From Halobellus sp. LT62 (lineage in GTDB: Archaea > Halobacteriota > Halobacteria > Halobacteriales > Haloferacaceae), in NCBI RefSeq assembly GCF_037031285.1, contig NZ_JAYEZO010000001.1:124001-188000 (forward strand): 64,000 bases of DNA, written 5' to 3'. Of the stretch, positions 25,867 to 34,478 are shown one piece after another (positions within the stretch are counted from its first letter, which is position 1; each line of letters begins with the position of its first letter). The position numbers and the translations under genes are program-made. The notes under the pieces were generated by a model. It was given only the letters and a program-made list of their open reading frames with translations. It did not search any database and was not told the origin of the DNA.

Positions 25867-26237
25867 TGAACATGTCTTGGACAAATCTCTTCGTCCTCGC
25901 AAACATCCTCCAGTTTGCGTTCGGGGTTTCGATCACGGGTATCAGCTACTGGGCGTATCGTTCGAACGGCAGGAAGGCCTCATTTCGAAATTCGACCGTG
26001 GGATTTCTGCTCATCACGGTCGGTGGAGTTCTCGCACCCATCTACGAACTCGGGATCAAATCCGACTACACGATCACTGCTGTAGAACTGCTCAAACTAC
26101 AGATCATCGAAGGAACGGTGATCGGAATCGGACTCGCGTTTCTTCTCATTTCCGTATACAGTCACAGCGCTGGGACCGATCACTATCGATCTGTTCAACT
26201 CGACGTCTCTGACGGTGGACGAGAGTACGAGCGCTGA
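25866..26237 (+). CDS. DUF7521-like membrane protein
   Basis: 123 residues with three membrane segments (about residues 7-29, 43-64 and 84-103). The ATG overlaps the preceding stop by one base (TAATG), so translation is coupled to the winged-helix gene. The size, segment pattern and pairing fit the haloarchaeal DUF7521 family; the family name is from memory. It may act as the membrane sensor or partner of the regulator, but no sensor domain is seen. Its tail is charged and ends GGREYER. Confidence 0.7.
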   Translation: MNMSWTNLFVLANILQFAFGVSITGISYWAYRSNGRKASFRNSTVGFLLITVGGVLAPIYELGIKSDYTITAVELLKLQIIEGTVIGIGLAFLLISVYSHSAGTDHYRSVQLDVSDGGREYER

Positions 26238-26537
26238 CAGTCGGCTGTTGCATCAGACGGCGAGCTTTTATATCCTATCGAGCGGCCAGCCTCCCCGTGA
26301 TCTGACCACAGTCCGGCGTCGGGCAGCGGTTGTTCGGCACGTCGACGCGGGGACGCTGACGACGCTACGCGGAAGTCGTCGCAAGCGGGTGCCGACTGTT
26401 CGCCCCACTCATTGCCTCGAGCGACTGCGATGGATCTGCCCTCTCCGACACGTGAGGGATCTATCCCCTGCTGTGTCCGATATATCCGGCAAATCCTGCG
26501 TGTGTTTTTTGTCGGTCTATCCCCTAACACACGTTGT
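26238..26537. other. Intergenic region before the DUF5786 gene
   Basis: About 300 bases with no credible gene. It is less GC-rich than its surroundings. A T-run (GTGTTTTTTGTCGG) near 26500-26512 and the final 30 bases before 26538 are where I would expect the DUF5786 promoter, but I see no clean TATA box. Confidence 0.4.
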
Positions 26538-26720
26538 ATGGGATTTGGGAGCTACGACGAGTCCGAACAGGAGAACCAGGACTACGACACCGATCTCGAC
26601 GACGGCGACGGGGTCGCAACCTCCCAAGCGGAGCATCGGGGGGACGTCGAATTCGAGATTGGGGCCTCGAACGACGAACTCCTCGATCGGCTCAAAGACA
26701 TCAAAGACGAGGAGGAGTGA
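26538..26720 (+). CDS. DUF5786 family acidic small protein
   Basis: 60 residues from the ATG at 26538: MGFGSYDESEQENQDYD at the start, a hyper-acidic middle and DVEFEIGASNDELLDRLKDIK at the end. This is the conserved pattern of the haloarchaeal DUF5786 family. It has no signal or membrane segment, and its role is unknown. It starts a close-set run of genes (DUF99, uracil-DNA glycosylase), so it may share a transcript with them. Confidence 0.85.
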   Translation: MGFGSYDESEQENQDYDTDLDDGDGVATSQAEHRGDVEFEIGASNDELLDRLKDIKDEEE

Positions 26721-26754
26721 CGACCGCGGCGACGTCCGGAGGCGTGATCCACCG

Positions 26755-27369
26755 GTGAAGCCCGGGACGCGGGCGCTCGGAATCGCCGAATCGACCGACG
26801 AGCGGAGCGGCCGCTGTGTTCTCTGCGGTGCCGTCGTCCGCGCCGACCGCGTCGTCGACGGCGTCGCCTTCGCGACGGCGACCGTCGGCGGCCTCGACGC
26901 CACCGACGCCGTCCGAACGCTGTTCGATCGCTTGGGACGGGAAGACGTGCAGTACCTCCTGATCTCCGGCGTCGCCCCCGCGTGGTTCAACCTCCTCGAC
27001 CTCGATCGGATCGCCGAAGCGACGGAGCGGCCGGTCCTTTCGGTCTCCTTCGAGGAGAGTCCGGGACTCGAGCCTGCGCTCCGTGAGCAGTTCGACGGCG
27101 ACGCGCTCGATGCCCGACTCGCGGTCTACGAACGGCTGCCGCCGCGTCGGCGACTCCGCGTGAACGACGAGACGGTGTTCGTCCGGAGCCTCGGCGTCGG
27201 GGACGCGTCCGAGGAGACCGCCCGCGTTGTTCGCGCCTACACGCCCGCTGGTGGCCGTCCCGAGCCACTCCGCGTCGCGCGCCTCGCTGCGCGCGCCGCT
27301 CGGCAGTGGCGTTCAGGGGGACTCGATAGCGACGTCTCCGCCTCGAACGACGCGGACCGTCACGGGTAA
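26755..27369 (+). CDS. DUF99 family protein
   Basis: 204 residues from the GTG at 26755 (34 bp after the DUF5786 stop). The archaeal DUF99 pattern is visible: RALGIAESTDE at the start, the middle VQYLLISGVAPAWFNLLDL and RPVLSVSFEESPGLEPALR, and ERLPPRR later. DUF99 is related to the endonuclease V fold but lacks known proof of nuclease activity in archaea. The longer in-frame extension to 26215 overlaps the preceding genes and is not used. Possible role in nucleic acid metabolism, suggested also by the adjacent glycosylase. Confidence 0.83.
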   Translation: MKPGTRALGIAESTDERSGRCVLCGAVVRADRVVDGVAFATATVGGLDATDAVRTLFDRLGREDVQYLLISGVAPAWFNLLDLDRIAEATERPVLSVSFEESPGLEPALREQFDGDALDARLAVYERLPPRRRLRVNDETVFVRSLGVGDASEETARVVRAYTPAGGRPEPLRVARLAARAARQWRSGGLDSDVSASNDADRHG

Positions 27370-27393
27370 GTCGCTTCCGCGCACCCATCCGGT

Positions 27394-28029
27394 ATGACTG
27401 ACGAGGAGACCGACGCGATCGCGAACGACGCCGGCGGCGCGATGGAGGGTCTCGACGTCCGTTCCTGCCAGCGCTGTCCCGAACTCGTGGAGTCGCGCTC
27501 GCGGATCGTCAACGGCGTCGGTCCCGCCGAGGCCGACCTCGTCTTCCTCGGCGAGGCACCCGGCGCGAACGAGGACGAGCAGGGCGAGCCGTTCGTGGGT
27601 CGATCGGGGAGCATCCTCGACGACGCGCTCCGGGATGCGGGACTCGCCCGTGCCGACGTCCGGATCACGAACTGCGTCCGCTGCCGGCCGCCGGAAAACC
27701 GCGATCCGACGCGTGAGGAACTCGCGAACTGCAAGGGCTATCTCGAACGCGAGTTCGCACTCGTCGATCCGGAACTCGTCGTGACGCTCGGAAAGGTCCC
27801 CTCCGAGCACCTGCTGGACCGTTCGGTCGCCGTCACGAAGGAGGCCGGCGACGTCGTCGACGTCCGCCTCGGCGAGCGTTCCTACCGTGCCGTGGTCTCG
27901 GTTCACCCCGCGGCGACGCTGTACGACGGCAGCCAGCGGGAGACGTTCTTCGAGACCATCGCGCACGCCGCCGACCTCGCGGGTGTCGGCGAGAGCGACG
28001 GCGGACAGGCGAACCTCGGGGATTTCTGA
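27394..28029 (+). CDS. Uracil-DNA glycosylase, family 4/5 type
   Basis: 211 residues. It removes uracil from DNA, starting base excision repair. GEAPGANEDEQGEPFVGRSG is the diagnostic family block, and a [4Fe-4S] cluster is indicated by C-x2-C in SCQRCPELV and by two Cys in TNCVRC and NCKGYLE. VSVHPAATLYD is the second active-site block. The sequence length matches type 4 enzymes; the GEAPG box also fits this type rather than type 5. The gene is 24 bp downstream of the DUF99 gene. Confidence 0.9.
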   Translation: MTDEETDAIANDAGGAMEGLDVRSCQRCPELVESRSRIVNGVGPAEADLVFLGEAPGANEDEQGEPFVGRSGSILDDALRDAGLARADVRITNCVRCRPPENRDPTREELANCKGYLEREFALVDPELVVTLGKVPSEHLLDRSVAVTKEAGDVVDVRLGERSYRAVVSVHPAATLYDGSQRETFFETIAHAADLAGVGESDGGQANLGDF

Positions 28030-28142
28030 GAGACAGGCAGCTTCGGCCGTCGTCGGATCGTCACACGAGCGCTCGATTCTCCGTGCTGTGCTCCTTTGGG
28101 AGTGTCGGAAACGATTTTACCCGCCACCGCGAAGCGACAGCT

Positions 28143-28787
28143 ATGAGCGTTCAGACGGTAGCGGATGTCGTCCTCGTGGACTACGGCCTCGGCAATCTCC
28201 GCAGCGCCCAGCGGGGACTCGAACGCGCCGGCGCGTCGGTCTCGGTGACCGACAACCCGGCCGACTTCGAGGCGGCGGACGGGATCGTCCTCCCCGGTGT
28301 CGGCGCGTTCAGCGAGGGAATGGAGAACGCCGGACCGTTCCGCGAACCGCTTTCGGCGGCCGCAGAGCGGGGCCAGCCGATCTTCGGGATCTGCCTCGGA
28401 ATGCAGATGCTGCTCACGACGAGCGAGGAGGCCGACCACGCCGGACAGGGACAGGTCGAGGGACTCGACTTCGTCCCCGGGACGAACCTCAGGTTCGCTC
28501 AGGGGCAGAAAGTTCCCCATATGGGTTGGAACGAACTGAACGTCGAGCGCGATCACCCGATCGTCGAGGGAGTTGATGGGGAGTACGCCTACTTCGTCCA
28601 CTCGTACTACGCCGACCCCGACGACCCCGACGCGGTGGTCGCGACCACCGACTACGAGGTGACGTTCCCGGCGGTGATCGCCAACGAAGCGGGCAACGTC
28701 TTCGGGACACAGTTCCACCCCGAGAAGTCCGGTGAAACCGGTCTGCGGATCCTCCGGAATTTTGTCGAGTACTGCGCTGACCGGTAA
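28143..28787 (+). CDS. hisH: Imidazole glycerol phosphate synthase, glutaminase subunit
   Basis: 214 residues from the ATG at 28143. It releases ammonia from glutamine and passes it to HisF in histidine synthesis. The nucleophile Cys is in FGICLGMQMLL, and the His and Glu are in TQFHPEKSGETGLRIL. DYGLGNLRSAQRGLERAG is the usual HisH N-terminus. All catalytic residues are intact. No other his gene is in the window, which is usual for haloarchaea. Confidence 0.94.
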   Translation: MSVQTVADVVLVDYGLGNLRSAQRGLERAGASVSVTDNPADFEAADGIVLPGVGAFSEGMENAGPFREPLSAAAERGQPIFGICLGMQMLLTTSEEADHAGQGQVEGLDFVPGTNLRFAQGQKVPHMGWNELNVERDHPIVEGVDGEYAYFVHSYYADPDDPDAVVATTDYEVTFPAVIANEAGNVFGTQFHPEKSGETGLRILRNFVEYCADR

Positions 28788-28901
28788 CGTCGCGCTGAGC
28801 GCCCGCGCCGCTGACGACCGTTTTCCGTCGACGCCTCCACCCGGTTTCTCACTGTCGACATCCCCGACGGGCTTTTAGGATCCCGTAGAGTAGACCGGCC
28901 T

Positions 28902-29708
28902 ATGCAGGTAGTCACGTTGGGTCCCGAAGGAACGTACTCCCACCGCGCCGCCCGCGCCGTCGACGAGGACGTCGTGTTCCGCGAGTCGGTCTCGGGAATC
29001 GTCGACGCGGTCGACAGCGGGGCGTACGAGCGCGGCGTCGTCCCCATCGAAAACAGCATCGAGGGGAGCGTCACGGAGACGCTTGACGCCATCGCGAACG
29101 CCGACATCGCCGTCATCCAAGAGATCGTCACGCCGATCCGACACGCGCTCCTCGCGCAGTCGGCGAACTTCGATACGGTCGCCTCCCACTCCCAAGCGCT
29201 CGCACAGTGTCGCTCCTACCTCGAACGCGAGTATCCCGACGCCGAGTTAGAGCCCGTCACGAGCACCGCACGCGGCGTCGAGTACGCCCGTGAGGACCCG
29301 ACGGTCGCCGGAATCGGTCATCCGGACAACGCCGGCGACGACCTCACGGTCATCGCCGAAGACATCCAAGACCGCTCCTCGAACGCGACGCGCTTTCTGG
29401 TCATCGCACCCGCCGAGGAGCGCGCCGACGGCGGCGGCAAGTCGACGATCGTCGTCTACCCGAACGCGAACTACCCCGGACTCCTGCTCGAACTGCTCGA
29501 AGCGTTCGCCGAGCGCGACATCAACCTCTCGCGGATCGAATCGCGGCCGAGCGGTAACCGCCTCGGCGATTACCTCTTCCACATCGACTTCGATGCGGGC
29601 TTCTACGAAGACCGCGCCCAAGAGGCGCTCGAAGACATCGAGGAGATCGCCGAGAACGGCTGGGTGAAGCGGCTCGGATCCTACGACAAACGGCACGTGC
29701 TCTACTGA
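28902..29708 (+). CDS. pheA: Prephenate dehydratase
   Basis: 268 residues. It makes phenylpyruvate from prephenate in phenylalanine synthesis. The N-terminal catalytic domain (about 1-175) has LGPEGTYSHRAARA, PIENSIEGSVTETLD and SSNATRFLVI (the TRF active-site tract). A C-terminal ACT regulatory domain follows, with ESRPSGNRLGDYLFHIDFD, the ESRP site that binds phenylalanine. Length is normal for a monofunctional enzyme; there is no chorismate mutase domain. It stands alone. Confidence 0.94.
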   Translation: MQVVTLGPEGTYSHRAARAVDEDVVFRESVSGIVDAVDSGAYERGVVPIENSIEGSVTETLDAIANADIAVIQEIVTPIRHALLAQSANFDTVASHSQALAQCRSYLEREYPDAELEPVTSTARGVEYAREDPTVAGIGHPDNAGDDLTVIAEDIQDRSSNATRFLVIAPAEERADGGGKSTIVVYPNANYPGLLLELLEAFAERDINLSRIESRPSGNRLGDYLFHIDFDAGFYEDRAQEALEDIEEIAENGWVKRLGSYDKRHVLY

Positions 29709-29750
29709 ACGCTATCCGCTGTTTGAATTGAACGCTACGCGCTGTCTCGA
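29705..29750. repeat. Two-copy 23-bp direct repeat at the end of pheA
   Basis: TGAACGCTA-CGCTGT-like units start at 29705 and 29728 with a few mismatches. The first unit includes the TGA stop of pheA. Confidence 0.5.
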
Positions 29751-29853
29751 TTGCTGATATTCTCACTCTGAACGACGTATCCGTGCGATCTGCAATCACA
29801 GCTCCTATCTGCTTTATTATCTCACGGGACGTATCTTTCCGTCGGTGAATTCA

Positions 29854-30291
29854 ATGATGAGACGTACCCCCAGTTTCGACGACTTCGAGTTTGACGACCT
29901 CTTCGGTCGGATGTCCCGACAGTTCGAGGAGATGAGCCGACAGTTCGAGGGCGGCCGATTCGGCCGCGAGACGGCGATCGACCTCCGCGAAGATTCGGAA
30001 TCGTTCGTGGCGGTCGTCGACCTCCCGGGCTTCGAGAAGCGCGATATCGACCTCTCGGTGACGGACGATATGCTGACGATCGAGGCCTCCCGGTCTGAAT
30101 CCGCCGACGAGGAGAGCGAACACTACGTCCACCGCGAGCGCCGGTCCGACTCGGTCCACCGCTCGATCCGCCTCCCGGCGGCCGTCCGCGCCGACGACGC
30201 GTCGGCGACGTACAACAACGGCGTTCTCTCCGTGACGCTGCCGAAGCTACACGTCGAGGACGAGGCGTCCCACCACATCGACGTCGAGTGA
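29854..30291 (+). CDS. Small heat shock protein, Hsp20/alpha-crystallin
   Basis: 145 residues from the ATG at 29854 (a second ATG follows directly; a GTG at 29845 is an alternative). It is a holdase chaperone that binds unfolding proteins. The alpha-crystallin domain starts about residue 45 with ETAIDLREDSESFVAVVDLPGFEK and ends with the conserved NNGVLSVTLPK (GVL) motif. The N-terminal arm is acidic and aromatic (DDFEFDDLFGRMSRQFEEMS). It stands alone, with an AT-rich TTTATTAT box about 40 nt upstream. Confidence 0.9.
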   Translation: MMRRTPSFDDFEFDDLFGRMSRQFEEMSRQFEGGRFGRETAIDLREDSESFVAVVDLPGFEKRDIDLSVTDDMLTIEASRSESADEESEHYVHRERRSDSVHRSIRLPAAVRADDASATYNNGVLSVTLPKLHVEDEASHHIDVE

Positions 30292-30411
30292 CCGAGGTCT
30301 TCCGTTGTACTCGGTTTCTGTCTGTCTGCTAATTCGATCTCTGGCTCTTTGTTAATTCGCGCTCTACACTCTCTCTTCTGCACTTCACTTCCACTCCCGC
30401 TCTCTGGCACT

Positions 30412-30822
30412 TCACTTACGTTCGCGAGCGACGTACAGCGTCTCGCCTTCTGGGAGCGATTCCGTCGAACAGGGCACGGCGGGCGAGTCGTAGCCGAGCG
30501 TGGTAAACAGGAAGTCGGCGTCGACGGCGGTCGCGACCGCCAGCGCCGGGCGGTGGAGCTCCGGCGGGAGGTTCAGTCCGTACACGAGCTCCGCGTGGTA
30601 GTGTGCCCCGGGGTCTTCACGCGCCGCGGCGTCGACGACGTCGTCGCGGACGAACGATACTGCGGGCGGGACGTCGAACTCGGTCACGTCGACGGCGGTG
30701 ACCGACACACCCCGTTCGGCGAGGCCGACCGCGACCTCCGGGCGGCGGCCGATCCCGATTTCGACCGCCGCTCCGTACGTCGAAAACCGGGAGACTACGG
30801 CGGTATCACGCGGCGTATTCAC
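30412..30822 (-). CDS. UPF0146 family protein
   Basis: 136 residues. It has a Rossmann-like SAM-binding shape at the start (AAVEIGIGRRPEVAVGLAERG) and the conserved VTAVDVTEFDVPPAVSFVRDDV, which match the archaeal UPF0146 family. The fold suggests a methyltransferase-like or SAM-binding protein; the reaction is unknown. It is divergent from the archaemetzincin gene with 39 bp between them, a tight divergent promoter. Confidence 0.85.
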   Translation of the reverse strand: MNTPRDTAVVSRFSTYGAAVEIGIGRRPEVAVGLAERGVSVTAVDVTEFDVPPAVSFVRDDVVDAAAREDPGAHYHAELVYGLNLPPELHRPALAVATAVDADFLFTTLGYDSPAVPCSTESLPEGETLYVARERK

Positions 30823-30861
30823 GGCGGGGTATTTATTAATCCGCCGCGCTTAAGCCCTTCT

Positions 30862-31383
30862 ATGCTCGTCGACATCGTGCCGATCGGGGACCTCTCCGCG
30901 CGAGTCAAGCGCGAGGCGTCGGCCGCGCTCAGAGGGGTCTACGACTGCGACGTCACGGTCCAAGAGGAACAGTCGATCCCCGACGGCGCGTTCGACCGCA
31001 GCCGGAATCAGTACCGTGCCGAGCAGTTCATCGAACTCGCTAGTCGGGTCGGCACGGGGGAGAAAAACATCGGAATTACCTCCCAAGACCTCTACTACCG
31101 GCGGCGGAACTACGTATTCGGCCTCGCCTACCTGAACGGCAACGGCTCCGTGATTTCGACGCATCGACTCCAGACCTCCTCGGACGGCGGCATTACGACG
31201 AAGCCCCAATCGGAGGTGTTCGCCGACCGCGTGCGCAAGGAGGTCGTCCACGAAATCGGCCACACCCTCGGTCTCGAACACTGCGACAACAGCAAGTGCG
31301 TGATGTCTTTCTCTCCGACGGTCCGCGAAGTCGACGTCAAAGAGGAGAACCTCTGCGGGACGTGTAGCCAACTGTTGTACTGA
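30862..31383 (+). CDS. amzA: Archaemetzincin (zinc metalloprotease)
   Basis: 173 residues from the ATG at 30862. It is a small metzincin-like protease. The catalytic site reads HEIGHTLGLEHCDNSKCVM, giving the H-E-x-x-H-x-x-G-x-x-H core plus the family's extra Cys residues and the Met-turn; CGTC near the C-terminus supplies more Cys ligands for a second zinc. Length fits the archaeal family. The natural substrate is not known. Confidence 0.92.
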   Translation: MLVDIVPIGDLSARVKREASAALRGVYDCDVTVQEEQSIPDGAFDRSRNQYRAEQFIELASRVGTGEKNIGITSQDLYYRRRNYVFGLAYLNGNGSVISTHRLQTSSDGGITTKPQSEVFADRVRKEVVHEIGHTLGLEHCDNSKCVMSFSPTVREVDVKEENLCGTCSQLLY

Positions 31384-31643
31384 GTCACTGACTACTCACT
31401 CGAACTGGTATTATTCACTAACTATCTCTGATTAAACTATCTATAGCTTGCCGAAACCTATTATCACGGTACTATTGCGTACTCTACGATGCTTCCCGAT
31501 TTCAAATTCGTTTAATATATTCTAAAACACTATTATGTTTATTTTAGATTTTTATATTGCTACGATGGTAGCGTGCGTGTTCGTTTTGCGGTCTGCGCCC
31601 ACTGATTGACCGGTTGACACCTCGTGGGAACCGGAGTGTGGCA

Positions 31644-31654
31644 CGTTTATTATC
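31644..31654 (+). promoter_or_regulatory. TATA-like box of the LarA-like gene
   Basis: GTTTATTATC-like sequence about 27 nt before the ATG at 31675; leaderless spacing. It is preceded by about 130 bases of very AT-rich DNA (about 31425-31560), which differs from the GC-rich core to the left and marks the left border of the catabolic island. Confidence 0.45.
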
Positions 31655-31674
31655 GAACGAGAACAGGGACCCGT

Positions 31675-33048
31675 ATGGACCAAACCGATGTCGTCAGTGC
31701 GCTTTCCGTTCGGGAGGAGACGATCCTCGAGGCGTGCGGCGACCCGCCGCTCCCCGAGATGGGCGTGATCGAGCAGGTGTGGGAGACGGACTCGATTTCC
31801 GACGACGACGTTCGAAAGCGGGCGGCCGAAGCCGCCGCGGCGCTGCCGCTCGATTCAGTGCCGAAGGGCGGCGAAATAGCGCTCGGCGTCGGCAGCCGAG
31901 GTATTGCGAACCTCCCGACGATCGTCGCCGGCGTCGTCGACGCCGTCTCCGAGGCCGGCTACGAGCCGTTCGTCTTCCCCGCGATGGGAAGTCACGGCGG
32001 CGCGACCGGCGAGGGCCAACGCGAGATGCTCGAAGAACTCGGCGTGACCGAGGAGGCGATCGGCTGTGAGATCCGCTCCAGTATGGAGGTCGTCGAGGTC
32101 GGCCGGACGCCCGAGCGCGACGTCCCCGTCGTCGCCGACGCCAACGCGGCCGCGGCCGACGGGATCGTCCCGATCAACCGAATCAAGCCGCACACCGATT
32201 TCGACGGCGTCGTCGAGAGCGGCCTCTCGAAGATGCTCGTCATCGGGATGGGCAAGCAGCGTGGCGCGAAGATCGCCCACGACTGGGCGGTCGATTGGTC
32301 GCTTCGGGAGATGATCCCCGAGATAACGGAACAACTGCTCGCGGAGCTCCCGGTCGTCGGCGGCGTCGCCATCGTCGAGGACCAGCACGACGACACGTCG
32401 ATCCTCGAGGGCGTCCCGCCGAGCGGCTTTCTGGATCGCGAGGCCGAACTGCTCGAAACGGCCTACGAGATAATGCCCAAGATCCCCTTCGAGGAGGTCG
32501 ACGTCGTCGTCTTCGACCGACAGGGCAAGGACATCAGCGGGCAGGGAATGGACACGAACGTCATCGGACGGCGACCGTTCGCGATCAACGAACCGGAGCC
32601 CGAGCGCCCGCGGATCAAGCGGATCTACGTGCGCGGGCTCACCGAGACGACCCACGGCAACGCGATGGGCGTCGGCTCCGCGGACGTGATCCACGAGGAC
32701 ATCGTCGCCGAACTCGACGCGCCGACGACGCTGATCAACGCGCTCACTGCGAGCACGATCCGCGGCGTCCGCCTCCCGCCGGTCGTCGAGACCGACCGGG
32801 CCGGGCTGGTCGCCGCGCTCTCGACGATCGGCGTGGTCGACACCGACACCGTCCGCGTCCTGCGCGCCTCCGACACGATGCGCCTCCATCGGCTCGTCGC
32901 GTCGAAAGCCCTCGTCGAGGAGGCCCGCTCCCGCGACGATTTGCGGGTCGTCACAGAGCCCTCGCCGATCGAGTTCGAAGACGGCGCGTTCGTCGACGCG
33001 TCGGCGTACGGCGACGCGCACGATAGTCGGAACACGGCGCACGAATAG
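31675..33048 (+). CDS. LarA-like (DUF2088) protein
   Basis: 457 residues from the ATG at 31675, matching the leaderless promoter spacing. The N-terminal domain of lactate racemase-like proteins is seen: GVGSRGIANLPTIVAG, PAMGSHGGATGEGQREML, PINRIKPHTDF with a Lys that in LarA holds the nickel-pincer cofactor, and ESGLSKMLVIGMGKQRGAK. These proteins racemise lactate or act on other 2-hydroxy acids. The other half is less similar to LarA, so substrate and cofactor are open. It is the left-most gene of the catabolic island, convergent with the FAH-fold gene. Confidence 0.8.
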   Translation: MDQTDVVSALSVREETILEACGDPPLPEMGVIEQVWETDSISDDDVRKRAAEAAAALPLDSVPKGGEIALGVGSRGIANLPTIVAGVVDAVSEAGYEPFVFPAMGSHGGATGEGQREMLEELGVTEEAIGCEIRSSMEVVEVGRTPERDVPVVADANAAAADGIVPINRIKPHTDFDGVVESGLSKMLVIGMGKQRGAKIAHDWAVDWSLREMIPEITEQLLAELPVVGGVAIVEDQHDDTSILEGVPPSGFLDREAELLETAYEIMPKIPFEEVDVVVFDRQGKDISGQGMDTNVIGRRPFAINEPEPERPRIKRIYVRGLTETTHGNAMGVGSADVIHEDIVAELDAPTTLINALTASTIRGVRLPPVVETDRAGLVAALSTIGVVDTDTVRVLRASDTMRLHRLVASKALVEEARSRDDLRVVTEPSPIEFEDGAFVDASAYGDAHDSRNTAHE

Positions 33049-33146
33049 GCGGACGTCGGGTTGCGCCATCGAGCGGCAGCGACGAGTCGCGAGCGGAGGT
33101 GGGTCGCAGCCGTCGGCGACTTCTCGAATTCCTTTTCGCCGCCGGA

Positions 33147-33869
33147 TTACACCGTCTCGCCGATGACGGCGTTTCGAAGAGTGCCGACGCCCTCGTAGGT
33201 GATCTCGATCTCGTCGCCCGGTTCGATCGTTCCCGGATTAGCCGGGCTGCCGAAGGCGATCACGTCGCCCGGACGGAACGTGAACCGCCGTGAGAGGTAC
33301 GAAACCACCTCGTAGGGATCGAACAGCATCAACTCGGTGTTGGCGTCTTGACGCACCTCGCCGTTGATCTCGGTTCGGATGTCGAGGTCGTAGGGCGTGA
33401 CGTCCGTCTCGATCCACGGGCCGAGCGGTCCGGAGGTGTCGAAGGCCTTCCGCGCGGTTCGGCCCTGCTGGTCGAGCGCGTCGACGTCGTTCAGGACCGT
33501 GTATCCGCGGATGACATCCGGGACATCCTCGGGAGCGACGTCGCGACACCGCTCGTCGACGACGGCCGCGAGTTCTCCGGCGTACGTCAGCTCCTCGGTC
33601 CACGAGGGGTACCGAATCGGCTGTTCGGGGCCGACGAGCGAGGATTGGGGCTTGATGAAGAAATCCGGTTCCTCGGGGCGGTCGTAGTCCATCTGATCGA
33701 GCGTTTCCGCGTAGTTGCGGCCGACGCAGTACAGCGCCGAGGGCGTACACGGGTACGTGAGCGCTCCGTCGCGACCGACGGTGTACGTTCCGTCGTCGGC
33801 GACGACGGTGCCGTCCTCGTACCGCCCACTGACGGGGCCTTCTGGAGTCTGGATTCGCGCGATTCGCAT
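33147..33869 (-). CDS. Fumarylacetoacetate hydrolase family protein
   Basis: 240 residues with the FAH fold. YCVGRNYAETLDQMDYDRPEEPDFFIKPQSSL is the conserved N-terminal part; the metal box is read as Glu/Glu/Asp in the region about 95-140 (e.g. TYAGELAAVVDERCRD), and PGDVIAFGSPANPGTIEPGDEIEI closes the domain. The family includes acylpyruvases, 2-keto-4-pentenoate hydratases and 5-oxovalerate-type hydrolases, so it may act on a 2-oxo acid in this island. Convergent with the LarA-like gene. Substrate unknown. Confidence 0.88.
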   Translation of the reverse strand: MRIARIQTPEGPVSGRYEDGTVVADDGTYTVGRDGALTYPCTPSALYCVGRNYAETLDQMDYDRPEEPDFFIKPQSSLVGPEQPIRYPSWTEELTYAGELAAVVDERCRDVAPEDVPDVIRGYTVLNDVDALDQQGRTARKAFDTSGPLGPWIETDVTPYDLDIRTEINGEVRQDANTELMLFDPYEVVSYLSRRFTFRPGDVIAFGSPANPGTIEPGDEIEITYEGVGTLRNAVIGETV

Positions 33870-34101
33870 ACGCGGAGTGCGCGTCCGATTTGTAAAACGG
33901 CAGCGAAACCCGACCCGACGTGAGCCGAACGCCCGAGTGCGTACAACCCCCTCGATCGTGGCGCTAGCTCCCTATCGCGAGTGACGCTACCTATTCAGAT
34001 ATTTACTTAGACGGGTATATGATAGGAAACTTGAGAAGATATCGGAATCGGCTACTTACTCTGACACATTATTCGTCGATAAACCGCCGCTATATGCCGA
34101 T

Positions 34102-34445
34102 TCAACCGAATTCTTTCGTCGCGACCCGCGGGAGCTTTTCATCGGTAATTCGATATTCTATCAAACGTTTAAATTTCGACAACTCCTGATTTATAGATAC
34201 TATTCGTCGAGGTCGCTCGGAGTCAGGTCGGAATCGGCGTGCCGGACGACAGCGACCACTTTCTCGCCGTACCCCTCGTCTCCAACTAGTCACCGCCGAG
34301 TGCGCTACGCCGGGGTAAGCGTTGAGCCGCTCTTCGACTGGGGCAAGATACACGCTCTTTCCCCCGACGCCGCCGGCGAATGCTTCGCTGTGCGGGTCGT
34401 TCTCCGCGGCGATGCTCAGAAGTTCCCGAACGACGGTAGTTCGGT
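34102..34445 (-). pseudogene. Decayed acyl-CoA ligase of module A
   Basis: The piece sits just after amidohydrolase A, where the other modules carry an intact ligase. Reading the minus strand: VVRELLSIAAENDP matches the ligase N-terminus (VRELSSIAVENNP in ligase B), and PVEERLNAYPGVAHSAV matches PIEERLNAHPGIVESAV near the C-terminus, so some 380 codons are missing between them. A frameshift gives GDEGYGEKVVAVVRHADSDL and an in-frame stop; a further shift gives ELSKFKRLIEYRITDEKLPR. With deletion, frameshifts and stop codons the piece cannot make a ligase. Confidence 0.88.
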
Positions 34446-34478
34446 ACTCGAAGACCTGTACGTAAAGCGAGAGTAGGC

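Noticed and set aside
26215-26754. Upstream extension of the DUF99 gene
   Set aside because: It overlaps the DUF5786 gene in another frame and does not match DUF99. The GTG at 26755 gives the family start.
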